A stretch of DNA of 64,000 nucleotides. Origin: Pelecanus crispus (lineage: Eukaryota > Chordata > Aves > Pelecaniformes > Pelecanidae). Under the pieces are notes generated by a model. It had not been told where the DNA came from. It saw only the letters and a list, made by a program, of their open reading frames with translations, and did no database searches. The stretch is from assembly GCF_030463565.1 (NCBI RefSeq), contig NC_134655.1:7514372-7578371 (forward strand), read 5' to 3'. Positions 14,266-25,800 of this stretch are shown here, one piece after another. Within the stretch, counting starts at the first letter, position 1. The number at the start of each line of letters is the position of its first letter. The position numbers and the translations under genes were made by a program.

Positions 14266-17200
14266 TCAACTGGTTCTGCTGTGTTTTGAGCAAGTTTTAT
14301 ATAATACTTAGTCTCTTTACAGCTCTACCTGCAAAGTACTTCAAAAGATTCTCTGTTAAGACTACCACAGTAAACCTGCTGACTCCATAATACAAATTCA
14401 AAGTAATTCCAGGTCAAACCTTTAATCAAAGAGACCTCTCTAAGCTTCTTCTCACCCTTATTAAAGAGATTTACAAAACCGTGAAGGAGGTTGGAGAGTT
14501 AATGATGTGCCATTTAAAAAGGCTCCATTAAGATTTGGGTATTTTTATCTTTTAGAAAAAAAGCATTTGCAGATTATAACTCTAAGGAGACAATTATAAG
14601 AGCATTCTGAGAGTCTTTTCACTTGATCTATAAGGGGGAGAAATGGTACAGCAGAGTATAGGAAAGAAAATACACTGCCTAAGCCTTTTTCTTGAATAGG
14701 ATCCTAACTAGCCATGCTGCAGCTGCAGTGAAGTGTCTTAACATTCCTGTGATTTATTACTATAAGGGCCACATCATCTGCCAAAGTGTGCTTGTAAGAA
14801 ATTAAATGGTTTCCAAAGGAAACATTAGAATAAGACAGATTTTAGATTTGCATTTTTACCCTGATTAGTGTCTGTGAAGCTCCTTTGAAAAAATTTGTAT
14901 CAAACACAAATACAAAATTATTGCCAAAGGCAGTCTGAATTTGGGAAGGTTTCAGGAAGGAAGCCCAGTTACCCACAGAAAGGGATGAAGAGACTGTTTA
15001 CAGGAGCGAGAATGCGGAACAGTACTGAAAGAGAAAGGAAGTGGCTATTTTCCAATATGCTGCGCCTTGGACCAAATTGCTTTCTGTCTAATATGATGAG
15101 TTGTTCACAGGCCTGAGTTATTCCGTTACCCTTTTAGCTCAACCTTGGACACTAAGCTTCAAATCAAATGTAAGTAACAAATTAAGGGCTTGATCCTGCA
15201 CTCCAACTTCCCTTTCACTGCAAATTGAGGGGGAGCGGTATTAAGACCTATATTAATGTTGATCATGGTGGTATTCCTGATGGACTTCCAACCAGAAAAA
15301 TCACCAGAGAAGAAAAACTCCCACAATTACCCTAGCTACTGCTGACAGACAATTTGGGATCACAGCAGGAAATGAAGCAGCAATATTTCCATTGATCCCA
15401 ATAGCATCTGTGAAACTCAGAGTCAGTCTTTCAAGACGTTCGTTTGCATATGAGCATTTCTGCCAACTTGTATCAATTTCTCAATTTCAAAGGAAAAGAA
15501 ATTCAACCTCACAGTATTTGTTCATAGTTCTAAGACTCTGCTCTGTTGTCCTACTGTAAGTCAGGAAAACTGAGTACAACTATAAAGAAGTCCCAAGATT
15601 TCCATCAGAAAGACCTTGGGAGTCTATTACACTTTATTTGTCATTAAAGTATGTAAAGAGGCAAAACAAAATACAAATACATGGAAAAGGAAAAAATATG
15701 TAATAATCTAAACAGACAGGCAAATTGTAACACTGGGTATTCTGTCATGAATGCCCAGAAGGTTACTACTACTAACAGGCCAAACAAGCGTCTTGGTCAG
15801 TATCAACTTCACGGTGTTGTATAAAACACCAAACACTAGCATATATAAATATACACTGCATGTATAAAACACTAGCAGTGAGAAAAGACTGACATCTTGC
15901 CGGACTAAAGAGGTAACATTTTCAGATGTGTCAGGAAGTTGCTCCTGGCAAATTACTGTTGTCCCAAATAACATGCATTCAGTAGAATAATTGCTAACTT
16001 TAGTTTTCTAGGATAGGAATCAAAAAGCACAAACAGTTGCCATGAGACACGGGGAACAAAGCAGCTTTGGTAGTTAACACCACAGAGGAGAATTCTCCCC
16101 TGAGTTTATATATTCAGAGGGGATGTAAAAAATCCCAGGGAATAATCAGATGCACAAACAGCTGGAAATATGGGGCTAAACGTGAAAAGAGAAGGGTTTT
16201 TTGAACTGGGTCTTCCCACCTTTATCTGTATTCCTCTTAGAGAAGTTTTGCAGAGCTTCTACAAGGGATTATTTCTGATTTTGAATTTGCAATAGTAGTC
16301 GTAACCAAGAGCACCTCCCTATAAGCCATGAATACCTCCATCCACATTCAAGGAGCATGAGTTACACCACCTCAATACCACAGTCCATTTGCTTTAGCAC
16401 CAACCTATAAAAGGATGACCCACAACTGTTCAGTCTTCTACCTGCTTCCTTTTCTCATTTCATGGTCAAAACAAGCACTTCACCTAAACTACTGCAAATT
16501 TCCTTGGGGAGACAGGATCACATTATGAGGAAGCCCATCAGATTTGGTTTAGAACTACAAAATGTCCAGATCAGCCTGTAAGAATCTTTCCAAGTGTATG
16601 GCGTAGTTCTCCTCCTATGCTCCTATCCTATTTCTACAATCCCATTCCAATCACCATGTTCCAAAGCCTTTTCCTCATGCAGAGAAGCCAGGTAACACAG
16701 GAGAACCTGCTGAAAACATTTCTGACAGCTTCTTTGACAGATGTTCAAGACACGCTGTTGACAGTATATTTTTTAACTGCTTAGCATTAATAATTAAAAC
16801 TGATTCAGCACTGAGAATCTTCCAACTTTGTTCTGATCAGGAAAAATCATGTTCAACTATGAGATGACTAGTATCATTAAAATTCTATTTCAGAGAACTG
16901 CTGTTAAGTGATAATTTTGCTCTTCAAATTAGGAGAGAGGATTAATAATTGAATCAAAAGACCTAGTTATATATTTTGGTGGGTTTGTTTCCTAATAGGA
17001 AGAATGACTTGAGCAGAAATCCATTAAAATTTTTAGTATTCCCATGCTAGTCTAATTCTAAGCTTTTCCATTAAGTAGCACAGTCATAATGGCATTAAAC
17101 CACTTAAGCAGCAAAAACAGCACATAATTATCACTTTTAATTCAATCTTTTAGTGTGAATAGATACTGTACATCACTGACAATTCACACTGCTAAAGAGA

Positions 17201-19627
17201 TTTTTCTATTCCTTCATAGCAGCTTCACAGCCTCTTGTACTGATATAACTGACCCAAACATATATAATCGTTTTCCCAAGAAAAATTCCTCAGAATAATG
17301 AGACAGCAAAATTAAGCCCAGATGAAAGAAGGTGTAACAATTCAGCTACTGCTTTAGCCTTACCTTAAGGCAGATGTTTAGATAGGAGTGGTAACTAGGG
17401 CACCATTATCCATGTATCAGCATATCAATATTTGAAACTATGAGTGTACTCAGAATTATGAGCATGTTAGATATTGCACATATTAAAAAAAAAAAAAAAA
17501 AAAGAAGTCCCACATAGAGAGTATAAAGTACATGGAAGCTCTGTAGAAATGAGGGGAGAACAGAGAAGACTATGCAGCACGTAGCATCCCCTCCCTTGCC
17601 CCCCAACAGACCCCACTGTATTTACCAGCTGGGACGTCTTCCCCTTGGGAATTAGGAACGTGTGACATCTTATCTGTACCCGCTGCCCCAAGCAGCAGTG
17701 ACAATGCCTTGCTCCCTGCCATCAAAGGGCTGCTGGGACGTGCAGCTGGTGTGAGCAGAACCCACATTCGCTTCGCACCACTGCCATCCTCGATGCCAGC
17801 ACTGCAGGGAGCCAGGAGCAACGCCGAGTGTTGTAGGCTCAGGGATCCCCTGGGTGCCTTTCTCCTGGTGCCCCCTCCCATACGACTAAGTCTCTGGCAC
17901 GCTGCAGATACAAACATAGTGCTAAGGAGCAGTGGCACCTTTGCATGTTTGTATATGTTAAAGGGATCCATAAAGGCCAATAAAAGGCAGAGTGCAGGGG
18001 CACTGTGGTTTAATTGTTGACAGCAGTGCCTCTGCTAAAGGCTGCAGTGCAGTAGCTGCAGTTAACAGAAGGCTGTGCAAGTCAGGAGGGTAAACACAGC
18101 CCACTATTTACAAGCCAACCTGAAAGAAGCCAGACAGCAGGCTAGGGCTGGCCAAGCTGAGCCCCTGTGTGACAATACAACGCTGTCAACATCTGTTTGA
18201 AAGAGAAAGAGGCTAAAATCTGACACATCGACTGATCTCAAATGCAGCAATCTCAGACCCTACACGCTGTCCTCTTTGCCTGCAGTCTATGCTACTCCCT
18301 GCTCACATGTGCACGCTATTAGCACTGCTTATATCCCTGCTTCACCAGAAAGCATAAAGCTGCTACATCTGATCGCAGTGCCAGAGTGACAGCATCCCCT
18401 CCTACACAGAGCAAGCTCGCTCTTTGGTGGGTCCTCAGCTAGCAGGTAACGATGAAGCCGTTCTTTCCCCACCCCAGGACCAGGCATATAATGTTCGCGG
18501 TACATCTCCTCTCTGCTAGATCACAGATTTACAGTTGCAGTACAGGGCGCCCAGTTGCTGCTTTAACATCGTTAGTAATTCCAGTTTGTTGCTAACACGT
18601 ATGTAGCAGACATTTTTGTTTTGCCTCTCCACATACAGCTCACGAGTCTCCTATTTCAACATCCGTATAGGAAAGCAAATATTTGCTTGGAGAATCTGAT
18701 ACTTCAAAACCTCAATTTCCTTGGCAAAATGAAGGGACGTCAACATTTGGTATAAGAAAGCATCTCAAGGAAGCTACTGACATTCAGGCCTGTCAAATGC
18801 TCTGCTATTTCCACCCTCCCTCTTCCTCCTCTTCCTTTAGTGGGCTCACATCAACAGAACTTCACAGATCTTTCCATCTAGTAACACTGGCTATTTACTC
18901 ACCATAACCCCTTTTACAATAAATACCATGCCAGAAGCTTTTGTGTATCCCCAGGTTGCAGATAACCAAGCTGAGGCATTGTCTAAAGATTTTGCTCAGA
19001 CACTGGACCAGAACTCCTGTAAACCAAAACACAAACCTAGTCCTGTGCTTGGGCTCCACAAACTGTCTATAAATCACGTCAAGGCGGCGCCTGCAGAGCA
19101 AGGTTCCCCTTCTGGCTTGTCTGTGTGCCACAGGGCTGTCTTTGTCACTGCTGCTCGAAACGGTGCTTCTTACCTATGCAATCTGAGCCTGAAAACCATA
19201 ATTTGAGACTATAATTTTCTGCAGTGGCCCTTTTTCAAATAACCTCAGACTGACAAAAGCAAGCTCCTTAAATATGCAGCAAAATCACTTCATCACTCTT
19301 TCATGCATTTTATTTTAAAGGACTATTAAGAACCCATTCTTTATGACAGAATTCTATTTTCACCTCCACTTTTTTTTTCCCTTTGGGAGCTTGAAAAATA
19401 GGATTTCTCTATCTCTGCCTTTTTTTTTTTCCTGTCTGTTTCTGTTTGATCAATGATGATTCTTTTTTCCCTGCGCTTCTAAAAGAGTTGACATTAAAAT
19501 GTCTAGTCCCTATTCTCTTTCTGTTGTATTTGTGCATCGGAGCCATTCACAATGATGTCAGCTCAGCTCTGGGCATTGTCTCTGCTAGTTCAATTCCAGC
19601 TGAATTGCTGGAGCTAGCAGGACATTA
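14266..19627. other. Intergenic, no gene seen
   Basis: AT-rich spacer with an A19 run at 17485-17503 and a local GC-richer patch around 17600-18050. No exon-like open frames with recognisable products were found. Confidence 0.55.
17485..17503 (+). repeat. A19 homopolymer run
   Basis: Adenine run in the intergenic spacer. No recognisable element precedes it. Confidence 0.8.
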
Positions 19628-19845
19628 GCATTCACTTGATTGATTTAGCATACCCAGAGAATAAGACGGGGTTTGCATTCAGCTACACACATTAAAAACC
19701 GAAGAAATTATAAAGCAGTCCAAAGTTGGTTAAGTTCTTTTGGAGTCACACATCTTTTGCTTCTCACAGATCTTCCTGTGCTTAAGGGCACCATTTAAAT
19801 AATGGCTATTTCAATGCCAAGCCCTTCCTTGAAAGTGCTTATGGA
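19628..19845 (-). pseudogene. Decayed duplicate of MCTS1 last exon and 3' UTR
   Basis: This segment aligns collinearly with the terminal part of MCTS1 (28683 to about 28905) on the same strand. Shared blocks in order are 'gcattcacttgat', 'atttagcata', 'acattaaaaac', 'aaagcagtcca', 'tttggagt' plus 'cacac', and 'catttaaataatgg' with the following 'tatttt/cgatacca'-like bases. The part matching coding exon 6 (about 19764-19838) has lost its reading frame through small indels, and the AATAAA of the parent is changed to a non-signal, so it cannot encode the MCTS1 C-terminus. Similarity seems to run weakly past both exon edges: a pyrimidine-rich intron end on one side, 'ctagcagg' against 'ctaacagt' on the other. 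That favours a DNA-level duplication over a spliced retrocopy, but it is not settled. No copies of exons 1-5 were seen between here and 23 kb. Confidence 0.75.
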
Positions 19846-22800
19846 TGAAAGAGGAGAAAAAAGTGATTTAAAACTATTGTTTAACATAGTTAATCAATTT
19901 AACAGATGTCAAGGCTAAAAGATCATATTATGCATTACGTCCTATAAAATGTGGGCTATACAATTCCATCCTGTAATTCCATCATTTTGTCCAACAACTG
20001 GAAGCACACTTTTTCAGAGTAAATACTTCAACCTGAGTTTTGAAATTAGTATTAAAAACATAATACTGTCTCTCTTGTCGGCTTTAAAACTTTCTTCCTT
20101 TGTCCAGCGCCTACCCCTGTGATAAGGTCTTGGTGTCATATGTGCACGCTTGCTAAAGATGTACTGACCTACGAAGACTCCATGTCTTTCCAGATTCCAG
20201 ATTTTGAGTGTGAAACTAAAGTGAAGAAGAGGATGCAGGGCAAAATTTTCAGAAGAGGTGGCTAAAGTTTGGCTGCAGAATCCATCCTCCTCCAAAAGAA
20301 ATGCTGAGCTGAGCAGCTCCCTGTGAAGTGAATGAAGAAATCCGGCTTTACCTACTGGTGAACTAGAATCTCCACCTCGCTATTTTATGACTTTAGAACA
20401 GGGATTCCCAAACCTGTTCCAACAGCAGGATTGAAGACCTCAGCAGACATGTTTGTTCAATTATGCACTTTAGGGGCTGAATGAAACAACGGAAGTATTA
20501 GGCATGTAACAGAACAGTAATAGTTGGCCTCTTCATAAAAGCCCTTTAGCCCTTTTCCTGCACTGTCTCCATTGGCCTCCATGGGAGTTCATCTACTCAA
20601 GATAAGAGTTTGTAACTTTCAGACCATAACCACACTTGAGCCCCTCTTCTGATGGAGTCAGATGGACGAGTAGAACTTGTGTGTTTTCCAGCAGCTTCAG
20701 CATTATAAATATATGGGTGATGTGACAACAAAGTCAGCTGTCCCAGTTCAACCATACCTCTGCATTTCTCACAATTTCAATAGTATCTTCTGATGAGTGG
20801 TCCTTTCCATATGGCCAATAGAATAACTGGTGTTTTAACTGCCCAGAGATGTCTGCAATAGCTCACCTCTAGCTTGGGTTACCTGTTCTGAATGTTACTG
20901 CACTGCTCTAGCTCAGCCTCTCTGCTGCGCACTTACATAACGGAGAGACGGATGAGCCTGTTTCCAAGAGAGCGGACAGTCGTTTGTGATCATTAACAAG
21001 CAGACACTGTAAAAGATGACAACTCATGTGTCAGCTGAAACATTTCACATTAATTGGAACAAAGTTCCTATCAAATACATTTTGATAATAGCCAATCTCT
21101 CGTGGACGTTTTGGACCACACAATGAGAGCATAACGTTTGATGTCTTTCCTTGGAGGAAAGAAAGAGCATCAGAAGGCAAATGCAGCCACAGCCAACAAG
21201 GAAAGACAAACAGAACACAGCAGGGGATTGGCTGTCTGTCACGACAAGCAACGGGCCGTGGAGTTCTTCAGCTCCGTCAGCAGTTTAGATCCTGGCACAG
21301 GTCTGTAGGTTTCAAAAGCTGCTATTGTTTGAGAGTGTGGTAGAGATACTATGACTGATCAGTAGCAAGTAAGGGGTGAAGCTGCAGCTAAAGAACATCT
21401 CAATGGACAGCAAGTCAGTACTCAAAGCTGAAATCTGGCCGATATTCTGTGTGCATACACAATTACACATTTTAATACAAAACTAATGCAGAGCCATTTG
21501 CAGTGATCTTAGAGGAGCCAGCTCTTCTGGGTCATTCCTCCTACCGTGTGACTCAGCATCTCCCTTGGCTTACCTCACTTAGCTTCCATCTTAGGGCTGG
21601 CCCTTCCTTTGTTACGACATTTGACTGGTTCCCAGCCCATGGCGGAATGACTTCAAACACTTATCTCCTGCAGTTCTTAAAAACGGTTTCTTGTAGTAAT
21701 TTGAGATGGATACTTTTACAAAAGTACATGTGTGCCTAAACGAGCTCTAATACAGCTCCAGAATACTTAACAATGCCTGTTGTGAGATCTTATGTATTAC
21801 TATGCCATTTTAGTCCTTTTAACACCAAGCAACAATTTCAAGCAACACAGAAGCCAGAAGAGCGTCTTCAGGTTTATAACATGCTTTCCATGCTGCTTAA
21901 ACTTTCTCTTCACTCATCTGCTGCTGGATAAAAGCAACATTGTATATTAAAGTGACAGTCAAGATCTGTAGCTACATTAATCATTCTGTCAGAACCTTGG
22001 AAAGAACCTCACCGAAGTCAAGCAGGAAAACAATTTGTTGAAGCATCAGCTGAAGCAATGAGTCGCAACTCATTCAAATCTCTCTGAAGTACATGATCAA
22101 GCAACTGCTGAAGCCCTGAAAGCCACAACTGATTCTGCAAATAGGAGATATGTAACACAAACTTTAAACCAACCTCCAATCTCCGGTATGTGATAACAAC
22201 CTGAGTGTCCACCTATTTATACCTTAAAAGCAGCCAGGTGGGTAAACATGGGACAAGTGATGTTCCCGTAGTGTAGTAACAGAACTACCCAAACATACAA
22301 ACTGACAATATCTTCCTATCACAGTGTGTAACTAGGGTTTAGTTCCACCAAATTGAGCCATTCTGGACATACACTGGTCCAACCAAAATCACTATTTTGT
22401 AACATTTTTACCTGAAACACAGGCAATGGCTCCCCAAGCCCAGAACAGTCAAGCAATCAATGTCCTTACAGATCTTTTTGCCAAAGATAACATCATCAAG
22501 CTTTGTTGGCTACAGTACAGCCACAAGCCTAAAAAAAGACTTTACCTGAATAACTGAGGCATCTGGGGAACCCAGCCAGATGCCAGAGAATCCGGAGCCG
22601 CTCAGCTGTAAATTGACTTAAAACCCACTAAGTTCAGCCAACCAGGGCATACCTTACCATATAGGGAAAACCTCCACAGGACTTTTTCCTAACCACACAT
22701 TGGCCTAAGGGTACACTACAATCAGCTAATAAAGAGATAAAACATGTAAAACCTTTTTTTTTTTTCCAAGAGGCTGGTGGAAAAAGGGAGCAAACTATTG

Positions 22801-23239
22801 CTCAGCGATGCTCCTTCAAATCAGATGTCAATTCTAAGCTCTCGAGCGATGATGTGTAGAAAGTGATTCTGACATACTCCTTTCAACCTGGAGCTCAGGA
22901 ATAATTATCACTAAAGGAAAGAAAAAGTTATGTTAGTGGAAAAATGTTTTGGCTTTGCTCTTTAGAGGTTAACTAATCTCACGCATGTGTTGTGCTCTAT
23001 GCCAGCGGAAAGAAGTGTAGCATGCTTCCGGCACAGCTTATTGCATCAGTTTGGAAATTTAGGGCAGTATATCCAATCGGCATCAGTGGATTTGATCCTG
23101 GATATAGGTTAAGGCCGGTTGTGCCTTTCCTTCGCCATCCTGTCCCCATAAGTACATCTTCTAACTTAAAAGCAGCGAGTTCGCGCTAGAAACTTAAACC
23201 GCTTTCCCTGTTCGTCACGTAAATACGTTCACAGAGAGA
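19846..23239. other. Intergenic, upstream of C1GALT1C1
   Basis: No exon was recognised here. I looked specifically for reverse-strand copies of MCTS1 exons 1-5 that would complete the duplicate at 19.6-19.8 kb. I found only a weak partial resemblance to exon 5 near 21027-21050 ('catgtgtcagctga'), too short to trust. Sequence becomes GC-rich at about 23.24 kb. Confidence 0.55.
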
Positions 23240-24240
23240 GAGATTCAGATGGCGCTGGCAAACAAGAGGCTAACCAGCCCCGGCCAGCGTCGCAGCCCTG
23301 GCAGAGGAGCAGCAGCAGCAGCAGGAGCAGCCCTGGGGCTTTCCTCCACAGCTCCCGGCGCCCTCCGTGACTCCGGGCTGGGCCGCGGCTCCGCCGGCAG
23401 CGCCTGCAAGCGGCCTTACCCCGCAAGATGGCGGGGGGGGGGGAGGTGCCGCCACGACGGCTGCTCCTCCGCCGGCTCCAACCGCCCGTCGAGGCGGCCC
23501 GTCCCGCCTCTGCCTAAAGGCGAGCGGCAGCGCACGGCCCCGAGGCTCCCGCCCCGCAAGCCAGCCTCCCCGGCGGGACCCCTCCTGCCCGGGAAGGCAA
23601 GGCGCGGGGAGGCGAGGCGAGGCGGAGGCAGGACGCCGTGAGGCGGGCAGCGAGGCGGGCAGCGGGGCTCGCCGGCCGCGGGCGGCGGCGGGACGGGGCG
23701 TGCGCCGCGAGGTGGCGTCCGCGCCGACAGGAGGCGCCCGCGCACCAGCGAGCGGGCGGTGCCCAGAAGGGCCGCGCGCGGCGCTTCCGGCGGAGAAAGG
23801 AAGGGGCGGGGCGGGGCGGCGGACGCTTCCGGGGCGGGGTGGGGCGGGGCGCGGCTGCCGGCGTCCTGGCGCGGCGGCCCCGGTAAGCAAGCGGCGGCGG
23901 CGGGCCCGGCCGCGGGGACAGGGAGCGCGCCCCGCCGTGCGCTCACAACCGGCTGAGCGGTTGTAAGGCTCCCCCCGCGCTCCGGATGTCTCGGGGGACT
24001 GCGGCGGGCGGGCCGCGCCGCCTTAGCGGGGGTCGCGGGCAGGGTCCCGGAGCGCGGCGGGGAGCGGGACCGCCGGGGCTCTGCCCCCCCCGGGGAAGCG
24101 CCGCTGCGGCGTCTGGGTGCTCCGGGCGGGCGGTGGGGCGGGGGCCCTGCGGTCACGGCGGTAGAGCGGGTCCGGCCGGGGTCCGGGGCCCCTCCCGCGG
24201 GGGTCCGTCCTACCGTTAGCGGGAACGAGAGCCGGCATTG
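23240..24240 (+). promoter_or_regulatory. CpG island and promoter of C1GALT1C1
   Basis: About 1 kb of very GC- and CpG-rich DNA starts abruptly after AT-rich spacer and covers the noncoding first exon and most of the first intron. A YY1-type element CAAGATGGCGGG lies at 23424-23435, and two ETS cores occur as GCGCTTCCGG near 23780 and CGCTTCCGGGG near 23824, with several GGGGCGGGG Sp1 boxes between 23804 and 23850. No TATA box stands out, so dispersed TATA-less initiation is expected. The exact start site is not visible. Long open frames on both strands here are GC artefacts. Confidence 0.8.
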
Positions 24241-24400
24241 GGAACTTTCTTTCTGCCACCTCTTTCCCCAGCGTTGTCCTGGCGCGTAAGTTGAGGGAAC
24301 TGCAGCTGCATTTAGAGCTTGGAGAACGTATGAAAGCCATACGGAATCTGCAGTAGTAGACTCATTCCTGTAAGTTCTTAATGGTGCGTCTCCTTTCTAG
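23883..24400 (+). other. Intron in the 5' UTR of C1GALT1C1
   Basis: A donor (CCCCG|GTAAGCAAG) follows the GC-rich first exon, and an acceptor (TCTCCTTTCTAG) lies five bases before the start codon, so the coding sequence sits whole in the last exon. A second acceptor-like site (CTTTCCCCAG) at 24262-24271 could start an alternative, longer last exon or an extra UTR exon. The GTAAGT at 24370 is only 31 bp from the final acceptor, so it cannot define a usable intron with it. A noncoding 5' exon plus a single coding exon is the known structure of mammalian C1GALT1C1. Confidence 0.7.
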
Positions 24401-24405
24401 GAAAA

Positions 24406-25362
24406 ATGATTTCCGAAAGCAGCTCCTTCGTGAAGGGTGTGGTGCTAGGAGGAGCCTTCTGCATGTTGGTTACGCTCCTCGGACATACCAAAGTGGGCAA
24501 CGGGACTAAAGCGCATCACCACGAGCACCATCACATCCAGGCTCCCAACAAAGAAGATGTCTTGAACCTTTCAGAAGGTGAACGCATGGAGCTTAGTAAA
24601 AGTATCGGTGTTTATTGTATCATCCTTGTGAAACCGAAAGATCTGGGGCACTGGGCTGCAGTGAAAGAGACATGGAGCAAGCACTGCGACAAGGTGGAAT
24701 TCTACAGCTCTGAAAACGTCAAAGTGTTTGATTCTGTAGACCTCAACACAAATGATATGTGGGCGATGATGAGAAAAGCTTACAAGATAACATATGAACG
24801 CTATAAAGATGAATTCAACTGGTTCTTCCTCGCATATCCAACAACATTTGCTATTATTGAAAATCTCAAGTATTTCTTACTGAAAAAAGACCCCTCGCAG
24901 CCTTTTTATATAGGCCATACTGTGAAATCCGGTGACCTCGAGTATGTAGATGGTGAGGGAGGAATAGTCTTAAGCATTGAATCGCTAAGACGACTCTCCC
25001 GTGTTCTTGAAGACTCTGACAAGTGTCCAGAGCAGGGAGGTATGATTTGGAAACTTGCTGAGGATAAACAGCTAGCAATCTGCCTGAAGTATACTGGAGT
25101 TTTTGCTGAAAACGCGGAAGATTCAGAAGGCAAAGACGTCTTTAACACTAAATCGGTCGGCACTCTCATTAAGGAAGCAATGTCTACTCACCCTCAGCAG
25201 GTGGTGGACGGCTGCTGCTCCGACATGGCCATCACGTTCAGCGGCCTGGCCCCCAACCACATGCACGTGATGATGTACGGTGTTTACAGGCTGAGACCCT
25301 ACGGCCACACGTACAACGATGCACTCGTCTTCCTTCCGCCCGCAGGCTCGGACAATGACTGA
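24406..25362 (+). CDS. C1GALT1C1: C1GALT1-specific chaperone 1 (COSMC)
   Basis: ER-resident molecular chaperone needed to fold core-1 beta-1,3-galactosyltransferase (T-synthase), and so needed for core-1 mucin-type O-glycans. The 318-residue product has exactly the human length and aligns end to end without gaps. Residues 1-7 are cytosolic and about 8-26 ([19 protein letters not shown]) form the type II membrane anchor. A histidine-rich stem HHHEHHH spans 37-43, followed by the galactosyltransferase-31-like lumenal domain. That domain holds the conserved blocks [65 protein letters not shown] and [10 protein letters not shown]. As in known COSMC, no catalytic DxD motif is evident. Sequons occur at N32 (NGT) and N54 (NLS); the second is absent from the human protein as I recall it. 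The start has a good context (A at -3). The protein is intact, with no introns in the coding part. Confidence 0.98.
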   Translation: MISESSSFVKGVVLGGAFCMLVTLLGHTKVGNGTKAHHHEHHHIQAPNKEDVLNLSEGERMELSKSIGVYCIILVKPKDLGHWAAVKETWSKHCDKVEFYSSENVKVFDSVDLNTNDMWAMMRKAYKITYERYKDEFNWFFLAYPTTFAIIENLKYFLLKKDPSQPFYIGHTVKSGDLEYVDGEGGIVLSIESLRRLSRVLEDSDKCPEQGGMIWKLAEDKQLAICLKYTGVFAENAEDSEGKDVFNTKSVGTLIKEAMSTHPQQVVDGCCSDMAITFSGLAPNHMHVMMYGVYRLRPYGHTYNDALVFLPPAGSDND

Positions 25363-25777
25363 TGTCTCTTCAGAGAAGACCCGGAACCGTGGAGTCGGCT
25401 CTTTTCATGACATGCATTTGTACTGACAGATTTGATTTTTGTATCTGGTGGTACTGGTGTACGATTTTTTTTTTTTCTTTGCACATTGAGGTTTGGTAAA
25501 GCTCTTAATTTTAAAAGTGGAAGGAAAACTTTTTTCTAAATCTTTTATACAGAAATGCTTCTGGCTTTTGACAGTGCTGGAATGAAATGATAAAGTTGTT
25601 AATGTTTACGATAAAAGGAAATTAAGTTTATAGGGGGGGTTTATACATGTAAATATTTATTAAGGAAGACTCAAACGAGCTTTAGTCTACTGTTACAAAT
25701 ATATTTTTGCAAGACTTTGATTCTTTTAATTCTTCCAGGCATTTCTAGAATGTCTTTATATCTTTCTAAGATGTACC

Positions 25778-25783
25778 AATAAA
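25778..25783 (+). terminator. C1GALT1C1: PolyA signal of C1GALT1C1
   Basis: Canonical AATAAA in 'gtaccaataaaactgacta', about 415 bases after the stop codon and followed by a T-containing stretch. It is the only canonical hexamer close downstream on this strand, so it is the likely main cleavage signal. The 3' UTR between is AT-rich, as usual. Confidence 0.8.
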
Positions 25784-25800
25784 ACTGACTACAGATTCAG

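Noticed and set aside
21027-21050. Possible MCTS1 exon 5 copy near the duplicated exon 6
   Set aside because: Only a short match around CATG..TCAGCTGA; the surrounding bases do not align, so chance similarity is likely.
23270-24219. Long open frames (up to 246 codons) on both strands in the first CpG island
   Set aside because: Pro/Arg/Ala-rich translations in overlapping frames of very GC-rich DNA lacking stops by composition. They overlap the noncoding first exon and intron of C1GALT1C1 and have no family features.
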